A stretch of DNA of 64,000 nucleotides, from assembly GCA_039881145.1 (NCBI GenBank), contig JAYKKI010000052.1, positions 13,209,001-13,273,000 of the forward strand. The letters run 5' to 3'. Below, piece by piece: positions 10,740 through 22,765 of the stretch (position 1 is its first letter; each line of letters starts with the position of its first letter). A program made the translations under genes and the position numbers. Under the pieces are notes generated by a model, which was not told the DNA's origin, did no database searches, and saw nothing but the letters and a program-made list of their open reading frames with translations. The stretch comes from Druceiella hillmani. Lineage: Eukaryota; Arthropoda; Insecta; Lepidoptera; Hepialidae.

Positions 10740-11640
10740 CGAAATTAATTGTACTATCTCTATCTACTGATCTATTATGAAATTGGAAGTACATCAATAC
10801 TTTATACTGGGTCCATTTTTGTCCCTTGTCTATATTAATGACTAACTACCATTCATGGTAAGAGATATGTGCGATATTGGTCTTTTTTACCCCCTTAATT
10901 TTTAAAGTACATGGAAAAACAGACCTAACAAATATTAATGAAACTCTAAATAAAGTAAACAAAGGTTTTCAGTGAATAACTTTTCTTTAAATGCTGAGAA
11001 AATGAAATGGATTAAGTTTTTGTCACTTTATGTACCCCATATTAATGACAATGTAATTTTCAATATCAAAGTACTGGAATAAGTAACCACTGCCATTTTC
11101 CTAAACATAAATCAAGGTCATAAGTTATAATGGACCGCTCATATACATTCCCTAGCTAGTAAGTTAAGCTCAGCTGCGTTTGCAGTTAGAAAACTTAGGC
11201 CGCTGACTGATGTAGCGACGGCCAGATTAGTTTATTTTGCATATTTCCATAGCATTATGTCGTATGGTATTATGCAGTGAGGCAGTGCTGAAGATATTAA
11301 AAGTATTTTTATTCTGAAAAAGAGAGCAGTTTGAGCCACATATAGTATGATATCTCGAAAATCAGTACAAGACCTATATATAGAGGCAAATATGGCCTTG
11401 ATTATGACCTCGGCGTCGTTATATATCTATGAAAACATGTTCTTTGTTAAATAGAATTTCAATTTCTTAATTAAAGGGTCTGATAGCCATACTATTCAAA
11501 CAAAAAATAAAAAATGCAATTCATATTGTAAAATTTAGATTACAAATTACTAATCAATCTTTCCTGATTAAATGTGTTCACTTTTTTAACAAGATACCTG
11601 AGGATATAATAAATCTTCCCATAGCGAAATCAAAAATCAC
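10740..11640 (+). pseudogene. Jockey-like LINE reverse transcriptase, decayed fragment
   Basis: This is the C-terminal half of a non-LTR retrotransposon reverse transcriptase, the enzyme that copies element RNA into DNA at the insertion site. In reading order I see LGPFLSLVYIND near 10,810, a piece like NLTNINETLNKVNK, RLVYFAYFHSIMSYGI from 11,224, DIKSIFILKKRAV, SLYIYENMFFV, and a tail like FFNKIPEDIINLPIA. These match the usual motif order of insect jockey-type elements. In-frame TGA stops are at 11,278-11,280 (where W is usual) and 11,332-11,334 (where R is usual). The catalytic FADD box expected near 10,880-10,905 is missing, the reading being broken there. No 5' half, 3' UTR or poly(A) tail is visible. 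It lies between a truncated D and a truncated B, so it marks a large deletion or replacement in the unit. Confidence 0.85.
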
Positions 11641-11865
11641 TTCAATTCAGAATCAAATTCAAATTTACTTCCACAAAACTGCAATAACTTTCTTTTGATC
11701 ACTATCAAATGACCGATCCCCGCATCAGAAAAGAAACCGACCATTCGATAACCTAAACTTAAAATACTCCATCTCGGGTGTACATTTGTCCAAAACTCAT
11801 TGAAAGTCGCTAGTTCATCAATTACAAGTTTCAATGAGGTCCCTCAAGCAGGTAAAATATTTGCT
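11640..11865 (+). repeat. Module B, copy 1 (5' part)
   Basis: ACCGACCATTCGATAACCTA, AAAATACTCCATCTCGGG, GAAAGTCGCTAGTTCATCA and AGGTCCCTCAAGCAGG match B at 22,390, 27,370 and 44,380. The G+C-rich second half is deleted. The 65-codon minus frame here (11,637-11,834) also starts inside B. Confidence 0.85.
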
Positions 11866-13520
11866 ATAATGTACTTTAATTATTGCAGGAGAGTTTATTA
11901 TTAAATAGGAATCTATGTTTAAATGTACCTACTTATATTTAAAAATATTTGCCGGCTTACTACTCCGTCTAAATATCTAAAGTAAAATATCTAAAGTAAT
12001 CTCTTACACTTTTGATATTAGAACTCATCTTTTGGCTTTCACAAACCCAAATGTAATCTCTACCTTCCTCTTAGCCCTGGAAATATTATAAAGTATTCGC
12101 CCCTATTTTATGTGTTGGATTGTATATTAAATGGATCATATTTTATTAGATATTAATTGAGATCTTTACCTGAAGCATTGTTACGTGAAAATTTCATGCG
12201 CATAGGTTTAAATCCATTGATACTCTGAAAAAAAGACAGGCGGGCCTTATGGTGATAAGAGGATTCCTGGTATCACTATGTATTTTGGCATAAAATATAA
12301 TTTGATATTTTCAAAATTCACGAGGTTTATAAGTGACAGTCTTGACCTCGGTTGAAAGAAAAAAAATACTAGATGCTGTCAAACTATTTACCTTTGTAAA
12401 CGCTTAGTTAGTATGAAGTGTTTGTAATATAATTGAACTCCGCTTCTCTCCTGGCGTTTCATTTTCACTCTGCACCATGTATCATGTAGGTGTTACGTGT
12501 CAAATAAAAGTATATATTTCCTTGTAACTGTGTTGCTGAATACCGTTTGAAGGAATCAAATTCGATCGGATAATTCAAAATTCGGATCAGATTATCTGAA
12601 CTGAGCCATGACCATTGTTACTTTGTCGAATAGTAGTTGTTAAGAATTTTAGGTTAATAAGAAAGTGAAATCAAAATATTAGGTTGGCAATTAATAAAGG
12701 TAACGCCTTTCAATCATCAGTTAGCATCAATTCATCAGTTAGCTTAAGTGGAAACAGAAAATTCCTACTTCTTTCTCAAAACAAGAAGTTGCTTTTATAA
12801 TAAAGTATAAATGTATAAGTAGTTATGCAAAATAATGGAAATTTAACCTGTGTTGTACTTCAATAAGTTCTTTTAACTTTTGTTAATTTAATACAAGAAA
12901 TAACTTTGAATAAGGACAGTAAGAGCCATCAAAATTGTCTTCTTTTCTTTTGAAACCAATCCTCAACTTCTTCACATGAGAGTACACCTCCACCCACCAC
13001 TGCGCATACAATGAACATTTCTTTGCTCACTTTTCACACTAATTGTACTTTCAGTTCTCTTTGTACAGTTGCAATATTTAGTTTGTTCTTTTTTCTTCAA
13101 TACCCAGTGGCTCAATGAATATGATATTGAACGCCATGCCCTTAACATACCATACCAGAGATGTATGAGATATTTTTATAGTATTTAAAAAATCGTTGAA
13201 AAAGCAACGTGTTTATTTAATTGCGAAATGGGTATTATCAAATAATGTATAGATTTTTATTCGCAAGAATGGAATTTGTGATGATTTTTTTTTCACAATC
13301 TACTTTAGCTTATACGACAAAAAAGAAATAAATCTGTACACTAATGAATGAACAATATTGTAATATAATTGATGAATATTACATTTTCATTGAGTAAAAC
13401 ACATACCCTCATAGATATTTTATTTGAAAATTTTCTATGACATTGTAATGTCTAGAGTCGTCAAAATGCCGTATCTAATGCGAGTGTTAAACAGCTTTGT
13501 TTTTAGATTTCATTAGTTTA
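11865..13520 (+). repeat. Unit U1, G-H-I modules
   Basis: TTCGCCCCTATTTTATGTGT near 12,099, TTAGATATTAATTGAGAT, then G (CCATGTATCATGTAGGTGTT near 12,474). H follows near 12,760 (AGAAGTTGCTTTTATAATAA). I runs about 13,080-13,520: ATGGGTATTATCAAATAATG near 13,229 and GACATTGTAATGTCTAGAG near 13,439. All are also found, in order, near 28.2-29.4, 45.2-46.5 and 53.3-54.3 kb. Confidence 0.75.
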
Positions 13521-13559
13521 AATCTGCAAATCCAACAAAAACAAATTAGGTGAATTTTC

Positions 13560-14425
13560 ATAATAATATAAAAAATAACATTAATTGTAAGTAACCGGCC
13601 CTGAGCTGATGGACAAAATTCACAATTTTCAAGTATATGGGCTTGAAATACACTTACGATTTGAAATTACATACAGTGAAGGTGGGCAAAACCAAACGTG
13701 TTCATAGCAGGTGCTATTTATCATGTTCTTTTATGCCAGAAGTTAAGTGCACCATTGTTATTGCATTTCGAAAGAGTATATTATTAAACATATTGTGAAG
13801 AGTAATTATTTTTTAACAAATATTTACAAGCAGAAATAAATGAACCTTGAATGTATTTTATATTGACTTGGATAAAATGTACAATTTTTCAAGTTTCAGT
13901 ATTTCCATAGAAATCAATAGTAATAAATCGGTCGTTTCTAGAGTTTCGCAAGTACTTTCAAAGGTAAAGCAGGTCTTTCTGTCAATCTTAACAGTTTTTT
14001 TGTTAAAATGAATAAAGTTTTCTTATTGTTAGGGGCGGCAAATAAGAAATGGATTTTTTTCCTTTGTCGTATCGAGAATAAAATTTTGTGCTGAGATATT
14101 AATAAAAATTCTGCGCTTTTGAAAAACTTTCAATTTGGTATAGTAGTAATTTATATTAAACTAGAAATATTTTAAAATACTTAATAAATATTTGAAAAGA
14201 AGTAAATGTAGATAACCAAATAAAAAATATTCATTTTTATTTTTGTGTTGTTGCTAAAGTCAAAATTATGAAAATTAATCTAAATGTCAAACTCTATTAT
14301 AAATTCACGATATTTTATGCATGTGTGTAACATATATATTAGGCAATAAATGTATGTAGTTAATAATGTCTTTTGTCAATAGATATATTATGTACTCTTA
14401 AATTTGACGTGAAAAATAATGACAA
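13560..14425 (+). repeat. Module J, copy 1
   Basis: CCTGAGCTGATGGACAAAAT, AGGTGGGCAAAACCAAACGT and AGAAGTTAAGTGCACCATTG correspond to 38,560-38,940, and the last part to 23,020-23,150. TATTGACTTGGATAAAATGT near 13,862 is also near 38,811. The rest, to 14,425, is A+T-rich and unassigned. Confidence 0.65.
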
Positions 14426-14770
14426 AATGACCAAGGTACACCATTAACTCGATCCCTGTCTCGCAATGATATCGTTACCTATATAAACATTAGCTCCAGG
14501 AACCGATATCGTTACTTATATAAACATTAGTTACAGCACGATATCGTTACCTGTATAAACATTAGCTCCAGGAAGAAGCAATAAGGTGGTCGGGCTCGCG
14601 GCGTCAATTCGCTATTCGGTTTGAATGTGAATGTTTCTTCGGAACGTAGGCCTCCATTGAGGCGCTTTCCATCGGTCTCTCTCAAAGCGCTTGTGTAAAC
14701 GACAGTACCAGTTGTGTACATCGATAGCGTGGCTTGAATAAACAGATATGGAAGGGTTTCACTATTACGT
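14425..14770 (+). repeat. Module C, copy 3, with internal triplication
   Basis: Core C sequence (GAAGAAGCAATAAGGTGGTC, TCTCTCTCAAAGCGCTTGTG). The first part, from the GATATCGTTACC stretch to ATAAACATTAG, occurs three times in tandem (about 14,467-14,580). The minus frame 14,527-14,721 reads through the same codons as the C frames elsewhere for part of its length. Confidence 0.85.
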
Positions 14771-16870
14771 TGGATTCGAATACATTGTTTGGCGAAACAT
14801 TTTTTAGTTTGTGTTATTGCTGAGTGTGTTAAGAAAGTGGTGTAGATACTGTTATTTAAGACAATAGTAATAATTAGTAGATTAGGATTTAAGGTATGAA
14901 CTTACTGGAATTATGTAATTTAAGGAATTAGATGAAAACTTTACAAGATTTATTGAGTATTTACAAAGCAAGCAAAATTTTTAGAGTACAGAAGATTCCA
15001 TAAACTAGAGAAGTATACATAAATTACTCTTCTTTTCTTTTCTCTTTACATAAGCTACTTACTTACTACTTGCACATATTTAATTTCCCTTGTATGGTAG
15101 TATATTAAGACATAAAATAGGATAGCACATTATCATCTAATCAATTTTATTCCCTATCGAAACCCGGGCGCATTGCCAAAATATCTCCCTAAAATTTTCA
15201 TCGGAATGTTTTTTAGTGTCAACTATTAAGCGTTTGCGGTCTAACATGCTTTATTTTAACACAGTAACACGTTTCAAGCTTTTGCACCTAATGATTTCTG
15301 CGAAAAAAAACGAACAGACTAAAATACTCGTAGTGATCTTACAAGAGTTTAATTTTTTTTACTTTTTAGGTTTTTAATCCTAAAAACTATGTAAACATAT
15401 CGATATCTCCAAAAAAGAAGGTTATAATTCATGTAACAAAGCTCAAAATCAAAATTACTGTTATGAAAATATTGAATTTTCATATATTTTTTGTCTATTA
15501 ATATAGTCAAAAATATTTTACAGATACGACCGTTAAACTTTATTTTGGTTTACAGAACAACCAAAAATACAATTATAAACTAAACCCCAAAAAAGTGAAT
15601 TACAAAATTCTTCTTTTTGGGTATCAATGAAACATTACCATCATTTTAATGTTGGTTAAAAAATAAATATTTTTGAAATGGCCTTTTATCTTTACATCCA
15701 TGTTCATTGAGGAAAATAATTACTTTTTAAGAATGATTAATCATTTTCTTGAATTTATTTCAGTGTCATTAATAACTTTTTTATTTATTTCAGTAAATTT
15801 ATTTCAATGTCGGTTTTTGATCAAAAAAATCAATATGAAGTTTCGACTTACGTAGCCGATTGCCGTTTTTCAGTCGCATGCCTCCACAGTGCTCTTGAAT
15901 GTCATTTTGTTTAATAGGTAATTAATTAATTGGTATTATAGGCATAAAGCCAACGAGCGAAAAAATATTTTTTCTTATGAATTTAAATATAAAAGTTATG
16001 TAATAAAAACTTAAAATAAAAAGAAACCATTTTTTTTTCAAATAATTTATTTTTGAATAGTTATCTGTGACATAATTGGTAAAACCGAACACTTATGGAT
16101 TCACTTTGGTGTCCATTCGTCCGTCGATCGGTCACAGGTATATCAAAGACTGTGTGAAATAGTTTGTATTTGGCGTAGCAATGAGAGGTCAGAGGTTCCT
16201 ATAAAATTGTGAAGTAAAAGTAATTAAATTTAAATTTTTCGGGTCAAGGTTCAAGAAGTCAGAGGTTCCTATAAAATTTTAATATAGTTAAAAAAAATTA
16301 TTTAATACAATCGTAATGGATATCAAATGGAAGCTTTTTAGTACAAGTTTACAAAAATTTAATTTAATTTTGGTCTTCTAAATCTTTTGAACAGTTTTCC
16401 CAAAAAACGCTCAAAAATAATTATTTTTATCTAGTACCGAAATTATTACATACATTGAAAATAAAGTGCAGATTCAAACCAATTTATGAGATTTCCATTA
16501 TCTTCAAAATTGTATATACGACATAATGTTTGGCATCAAATTTCGTTCCGCGGTTTGATATAATTTTTATACAAATAGTATTAAACTATAGAACAAATTT
16601 GATTTATCAAAACGAACATCTCGAGTCATAAAAAAGATTTGTTTTATTTTTCCATTTCATTTGGTAACGAGAATCAGTCTGAAATCGGCGATCGATATCG
16701 TGAAGGATATTTTATAATGTTCTTCATGATATTGATTCCTGGGGTCCTTTGTTGCCAATAGTTAACATTGAATTGTTATGGAAGATATGTTAAAAATTAA
16801 CAATTTTATTAACAAATAAACTCTTATAAAAAATGCCTTTCTCTGCTCAAGCCTTACCACCGAAATATGC
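14770..16870 (+). repeat. Long K/M spacer, copy 1 (L-type)
   Basis: K has GATCTTACAAGAG near 15,336, the TTCTTTTTGGGTATCAATGA stretch near 15,612 and a GGCCTTTTATCTTTAC piece near 15,680. The same order occurs at 40,380-40,760 and 57,240-57,560. M has CATTCGTCCGTCGATCGGTC near 16,113, AGAGGTTCCTATAAAATT (duplicated nearby) and ACAGTTTTCCCAAAAAACGC near 16,390. It matches 23,190-23,750, 41,090-41,800 and 57,900-58,560. The GGAACC/CCGTCC wording of M resembles lepidopteran dispersed repeats from memory. Confidence 0.65.
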
Positions 16871-17265
16871 AAAAAAGAGACAACGAGTATAATAATTGTT
16901 TTGTTATTATTGAAAATGTATCTAATATTATATGTTTATAATTTAACAAAGAGTTCGGACGGTTTAAAATTTACTTTTGTTTTAATGAGGAATCCGCGAG
17001 GTCCCTAAACGACCGAGATGGACCGCAATGAAAAACTTTTCTGTTGAGAAATTTTCTTTGCGGGTGGATCTAGCATCCACATGACACCGCAAAGAAAATT
17101 TAAAATATTTACATTGAATAAAAATCTTACTCTGCAGTGAAAAAATGGCACAAAGTTATTTGTCTGCGGGAGAATTTGCGGTGTCTGAAGTTTTGTTTAG
17201 CGTAGTGTATTTTATATTTAACTAGAATACATGGAACCCATTTTAAGCTTTTGTTTTTATAATTT
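16870..17265 (+). repeat. Module A, copy 3
   Basis: GAGGAATCCGCGAGGTCCCT, CGACCGAGATGGACCGCAAT, GCGGGAGAATTTGCGGTG. The middle is disturbed by a snap-back palindrome (17,051-17,099) that has replaced the normal GGCATCAGATGGATG stretch. Confidence 0.85.
17051..17099. repeat. Snap-back palindrome in module A
   Basis: ATTTTCTTTGCGG faces CCGCAAAGAAAAT, and an inner pair GTGGAT/ATCCAC encloses CTAGC. Other A copies have only the first arm. Confidence 0.9.
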
Positions 17266-17654
17266 TCCTGTTATTATGAAATTATAAAATAGCTTTTAGA
17301 AGTCGATCTTAACTCGTAACTCACTTATAAATAAGACGATTCACGATCCAGAAAATTTTGAATAAGACGCTCAGCATATATTATGTGAGCTTGTACCGAA
17401 GACATTAGTTATATTTTATTGAAACACAGAAATAGATTAAATCAGTTATTAAACATTTTACCTCAATAATATTTTACCTCAGTAAAAAATTATCACTTAA
17501 CCCACTTATTACACATTTATAGGGTAAAGGGAAATTACCCTATAACTCTAACCATATTCTTATTTATCCAACGAAGCCCTATCCCCTCCGCTATTAAAAT
17601 GAAGTTCTTGAAGTATGCAGTGGAAACATGATATTAATAATGAATCACTCTCAT

Positions 17655-18120
17655 TATATTACAAGAGAATTGGAATCTCATAGCGATTGTGTATTTTCTC
17701 TCGTGTATTCGTAGCTTTAAATTAATGAGATGCAAAATTTACTTTAGATATGGTTGCTAGTAAGTGTGCTGAACAAATAATAAAAGGAGAATTACTATTG
17801 ACATATGCTTTCTCAGCATGATATTGAAATATTATGCCAACAGATTTATTCAATACATATACAAGGGAAATAACAACAAGAGCGTAAATTCATCTGTAAT
17901 GAGTGTGTGGAATTTTAGCTACTGCTTGTATTACGAAATATGTTATTACTCGCGAAACACTTAATTATTTATAGCGTGTTTATTTAATCTCTTTCCTCAC
18001 ACAATTCGTTGAAAATTGGACAGCTATATTAGTTTAATTTTAATTAATTTAATTTCAGTACACATGCGTAGAAATTATTTCAGTACTCATTAGTGTTTTT
18101 TGTGTTACAAAAATAGGTTA
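17655..18120 (+). repeat. Module D, copy 4
   Basis: TTACAAGAGAATTGGAATCT, TATTTTCTCTCGTGTATTC, AAAAGGAGAATTACTATTG, CATCTGTAATGAGTGTGTGG, TTTTAGCTACTGCTTGTATT. Confidence 0.85.
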
Positions 18121-19335
18121 ATAAATATTCATGTTTGTTATGTCAACAATTTTAAAATCTAATGTTATTCATGTGTAAATTTATTCGATTTTAAATTAAG
18201 ATTTTTACAAAGATTGAAATATGTTATTCAATCTAAGTTACAGTTTTCGATTATCAAATGAAAAATAATTGATAATCGACAAATTAATGTAAATAATTAA
18301 CCACAATTATTTACAATTTATGTCGGCTTCTTTTATTTATACATAAGAGTTAGTAGTTGAAATCATCGAATCTTGAAATCTTTGAATACAGTCATATGAA
18401 TCTTGAAATCTTCGAATACAGTACTTGAAATCTTCGAATACAGTCATATGAATCATCAATTGAGATACTATTGTAGGCGATTTTAAAGGGCGAAAAAAAC
18501 ATTTTTTTTTTCATTGTCGTCATGTAATACTAGAAAAATTCCCTCATACAGCCATATTTGGTAACAGGAATTTTTTTTTGGTCTAACTGTACATTTAGAG
18601 GCACCCCTGATTTCGTGTAAGGTGTTTGATTTCTCATATCACTAATATTATACTAATAAGTTTGAATGTTTGTTACCTGATAATTCTGCAACCAAATTAC
18701 AAATTACTACCAATTTTTTATGCGTTTATATTAATAATACGCAACTGAACATTTATATCACAAAAAATGTTAGTATGTGAATTTCTAAATTTTTTTTAAT
18801 TACTCAATGACACTTAAACGCTATTACATGTGTTTCAATAATGTCCTGAAACTTGACATGAACTGTCTGTTAATGATTAATGCTAACCTATTAGTCACTT
18901 TTCACCTGAGAAGTAACATTATTTTCGTGGAGTGAAACTCAGCGATTTTGATGAATGATATAATTTGAATGCTGCAAAGGAAAGCGCAGCTTGTGTAAAT
19001 TGAGAATTGAAAACGATTTGTAAATTTATACATTGTAATGGTGTCGCTGGATTAGAGAAACATTTCAACATCTTAATCGAAAATATATACGAACGATTCC
19101 GTGAGTAAGAAGCTAATAACACATATTTTTAAGCTCCGCCTCAAGAGGGGTGTCTCTAAATATGAAATTAGATCAAAAGCACTTTTTTATCGTATTAAAT
19201 TAGTACATAATGCGGCTTTTTTCCAGTATTATATCAGATAAAAACAAAGAAAATTGCTTTTATTTCTACCCTGGCGTTTAAAATAGATATGCATTGTTTC
19301 ATTTTCAAATTGTAGGGTGTAAAAATCGAATTTTG
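18120..19335 (+). repeat. Unit U2, E module first part
   Basis: Begins with a region holding two small perfect hairpins (18,247-18,279, arms TCGATTATCAA; 18,289-18,314, arms GTAAATAATT) and a tandem triplication (18,367-18,455). AGAGGCACCCCTGATTTCGT near 18,598, TTACCTGATAATTCTGCAAC and TTATTTTCGTGGAGTGAAAC follow in the order seen at 25.66-26.2, 35.0-35.3 and 49.9-50.5 kb. Small frames such as 18,919-19,122 are not preserved elsewhere. Confidence 0.7.
18367..18455. repeat. Short tandem triplication
   Basis: Three copies of CTTGAAATCTTYGAATACAG, two of them followed by TCATATGAATC, with spacing of about 39 and 26 bases. Confidence 0.9.
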
Positions 19336-19847
19336 TTATTTTACCATTATTATCGATGGGCGTCTATTAACTAGAAGTAAAAACATATGAATTAGGTCTA
19401 CGGAAATATGATAAGAAAACCGTTTATGAAAAACGCTGATGTTTAAGAGTAACGCGCACACCGCAACCGATTTTTGTATGCGATGAGCCGACGTCGGCCC
19501 ATAACTGCCGATCTCTGTCATAGAAGTCGATGGCCGATTTTCCTTTGACTGAGTTTCCACGTCAAGACGCATACGCCCCTGATCGAATGTCTCCTATCTC
19601 TGCCAAAGCGTATTCAGATCTATTTTCTATCCTTTTTTCCTTTATCGCGTTTTACGTGTGACATTCGGGTAGGCCAGAGCCGCTTAATTTTTATTAAAGA
19701 AGGCCTTATGTAAGACGTGTAGGTTTAAGTGCCAAATATCATAAGTTCTGTTGCCTCCATTGTTGATTGTCTGCACTGCGCATAAAAAGAAATATTTATC
19801 GTGTTAGGGTTGTCCAATTATTAATTTTTATATTGCTGCTAAAAAAA

Positions 19848-19918
<71 letters not shown>

Positions 19919-19945
19919 ACGATTGTACCAAATTGTATTTGTATG
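19335..19945. other. Insertion unique to unit U2
   Basis: This stretch is absent from the other E copies. It is G+C-richer (CCGACGTCGGCCCATAACTG near 19,488; GTAGGCCAGAGCCGCTTAA near 19,669) and ends at a TA microsatellite. It could be an inserted element, but I see no clear termini or target duplication. A 78-codon minus frame (19,336-19,572) lies in it and I recognise nothing in it. Confidence 0.5.
19854..19918. repeat. (TA)n microsatellite
   Basis: About 30 TA dinucleotides with one ACATATA interruption, at the end of the unique insertion. Confidence 0.97.
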
Positions 19946-21470
19946 GTTCTTATAAAGATGACTGTGTTATATCCAATGAAAAAGAAAATGTGTCATTTCC
20001 TTATAGTCAGAGTTTTTTTACTTTCATCCATTTTATACCCTTAAAAAGTCGTAATTTTCAAAATGTTAATAATCCCACATGTTGTCGTTAGTTACACCTT
20101 ATTTTTATAGCTGTTATAACATTCTCAACACACCATGCACACCCTTACAATAGAAATCTGTTACATGTTCATATCAGAGTACGTATGAATAGTTACGTAT
20201 CTAACAAATATAGAAATTTTGTAAAAGGTGGTGTAACTACTATAAGAGACAAAGAAAACTAAGGTCATATTTGTTAAATTTTTATTGAAGTTTAAACATT
20301 TTAATTCGCTGAAAATTTGTTCCTCATCCTTCAACTCTGAAATAACAGGTTAGAATAAAAATGGTAGCCCAAACAGTAAAAAATTCACAAAAAAATACTA
20401 ATACTGAAAGTCTTACGAAAGTTGTAGAGAAGTTTATTTCAATTAGGCAATTTTGCTGATTAACCAACTTCAAAAAGGGGGAGGTTCTCAATTGAACTCT
20501 ATTATTTTATATTAACTCTCTCCGGTAGTTATCAAACAATTTAAATTATTCTGTTATATAGAAGAATGTACTCTCTTTATAGCTTCATGTACATTTGGTT
20601 AGAAACTGTCTATGGTAATTGAAGACACAAGAGAAAAATCCTCAACACTGAACAGCACAAGTGCCCTGATTGAATTTCGATGATAAGATCAAATGATAAT
20701 ATAATAAGACACGAGTAAGGGTAACATAAATTTCCTTTTTAGCAAAATAAGGGTTGTACCGTTTAACGAAAAATTAGTGACTGAGTCACTAATTTTTCGT
20801 CAAACGAAGTACCGACATGAAGATGTTTTACTGTTCACTCCTATGTACAGATGTAACTATGACTAAACAGAGTTAAAATTGCTCGAGTGATTATTTTAAT
20901 CTATTAAATATAAGTTTTCGTGACATGAACCTATTATATACAAATGAGAAAACGATTACTTTCGTAATCGAATTAGAAATATAACTGCTCTGATTAAATT
21001 AATGTTGAATATGACAACCATTGTGTGATTAAATGAATTATGTATGCAATACCAATATATATTGAAAATTTCTAACATTTGACTTACGTTTATTATTTGT
21101 GATTATAAATAATAAGACATTAATTTCTTTTATATGTTACTGTAATAAATTGCTAATCTATACTAATGATAATTAGGAAATAAAATACGGAGTATAAAAC
21201 ATAGTTTAAAAAATACATCGTGAATAAGTGAAAAATAAAACAAAATATGAGTTGACCCATGTAAATTTTAAAGAAAGCATATAAGGGTTTAATTTTTTTT
21301 TCAACAAATACAGCCTCTGAAAACAGACTCTCAAGCTCAGAATATATATAAAGACAGTTTCTTATTTAATTAAATTTATATTTTTAATATCATTGGGTTC
21401 GTAGTTTAGGAAATAAAGGAAGAATCACTTTTTATATTACGCGTGAGACAGAAAACATTACATGTAATTA
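19945..21470 (+). repeat. Unit U2, E module second part
   Basis: GTATGGTTCTTATAAAGATG to about 20,690 is the forward version of the block that lies inverted at 61,310-62,090. GAACAGCACAAGTGCCCTGA near 20,652, ACACGAGTAAGGGTAACATA near 20,710 and AATAAGACATTAATTTCTTT near 21,111 match 35.75, 35.84 and 51.5 kb. No gene seen. Confidence 0.7.
20760..20806. repeat. Snap-back palindrome in module E
   Basis: Two 22-bp arms with one mismatch separated by three bases; the core is CGAAAAATTAGTGAC / GTCACTAATTTTTCG. Sister copies (about 838-860; 35,860-35,885) have only the right arm. Confidence 0.93.
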
Positions 21471-21471
21471 G

Positions 21472-21473
<2 letters not shown>

Positions 21474-21523
<50 letters not shown>

Positions 21524-21524
21524 G

Positions 21525-21578
<54 letters not shown>
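21474..21578. repeat. (TA)n microsatellite, unit position F
   Basis: Over 100 bases of TA with brief AAATG and ACATA breaks. TA runs sit near the same place in two other units (36,181 and 51,635). The three overlapping frames here (YIYIYI) are repeat artefacts. Confidence 0.97.
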
Positions 21579-21581
<3 letters not shown>

Positions 21582-21589
21582 TTCAAAAT

Positions 21590-22280
21590 GAAATTTTTTA
21601 CGCTTCTCAAAAACATTTTCTTTGACCTCCCAAACTTCGGGTTTCCCTATAGCAAAATATACACAACTGAACATCAAATTTCATATTTTTCGTTATTTAG
21701 CCTCGAAAACATTGAATGTGACAGGTACGTAGAGGGACAGATGAACGGACTAATAATAAAACTGTCACAGAAGGTTTGTGTTTTTTTTATGTTTGAAGTG
21801 CTTTTTTAAATATTTTTAACTTAAAACTTATTCCAAGTTTATATGAATGTAATAAGTTTAAAAGGCCCAGTCTAAACAATTATCCTCATGAACTGAATTG
21901 TCATTGTGGTTTCATTAGAGATGGATCAAAGGACAAAATGTCACAATTCATATTACAAATGGGAAATTGAATCTGTTTGTTTGTCTCGATTCGAAACCAT
22001 AAATTCTCAGCCGAGATCTGGAAAATTTTAATGTTAATGAATTAGTTTATTAAAGATTATCAATATATACGTCAAGTTAAAGATTTTAGTAGTGTACCTA
22101 ACATTAAATCATTAAATATTCCTAAATAAATTTAATACCTGTACTAAAACAAGTTTAAGTCAATAGTTAATTTTTTTTTTTAGTTTCGTCGGTCCCATCA
22201 ACCAGGTTCATATTATAAGTTAATTTTAAGATAATTATTATATTTATTCTTCATTTTAAACGTTTACTTCTTGCATTATA
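21590..22280 (+). repeat. Unit U2, F module
   Basis: TTGACCTCCCAAACTTCGG near 21,622 matches 51,811. GCCTCGAAAACATTGAATGT matches 51,937. AGGCCCAGTCTAAACAATTA near 21,863 matches 26,702. TTTAAACGTTTACTTCTTGC near 22,256 is the entry to B. Confidence 0.75.
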
Positions 22281-22765
22281 AAATTACAGGACGCGCTATG
22301 CAATGCCTCTTTTTACCTATAAATACAAATTTACTTCAACAAAACTACAATAACCTTTTGAACAGCTTTTCTTCGGACGGACGGTCGATTCCCGTAATAA
22401 TAAAGAGGCCGACCATTCGATAACGTAAATTTAAAATACTCCATATTATCGAAGCATCCGTCCAACCCTCATTGAAAATTGTTAGTCCATCTATTGCAAG
22501 TTTCAATCAGGTCCCTCAAGCAAGTGATACAGATAAGTGTTGGGTCGTTTTTACCTGACCGCATCAACACGATGGGCGGGCGGAGGTCGTAGGTTACGGA
22601 CTGATCACCCCGAGATAAGAGGGTTGATTGTCCGTCCTTACCAAGGAGGGCTGGTCTTTATTGGAAGATCTTACAACTTGTGTTACTTGGAAAACGTGGG
22701 TGGGAGTGGAAGAGTGAATGGGAGCATTATAGGACTTATGTTCGGGAAGTAAATTATAATTGGTT
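22280..22765 (+). repeat. Module B, copy 2 (full, G+C-richer)
   Basis: ACCATTCGATAACGTAAATT, TTTCAATCAGGTCCCTCAAG, GATGGGCGGGCGGAGGTCGT, GATCACCCCGAGATAAGAGG, GGAGGGCTGGTCTTTATTGG, ATAGGACTTATGTTCGGGA. The plus frame 22,537-22,752 (71 codons) is in it. Frames in sister copies are in various phases and lengths, so a protein is not supported, though B is unusually well kept. Confidence 0.85.
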
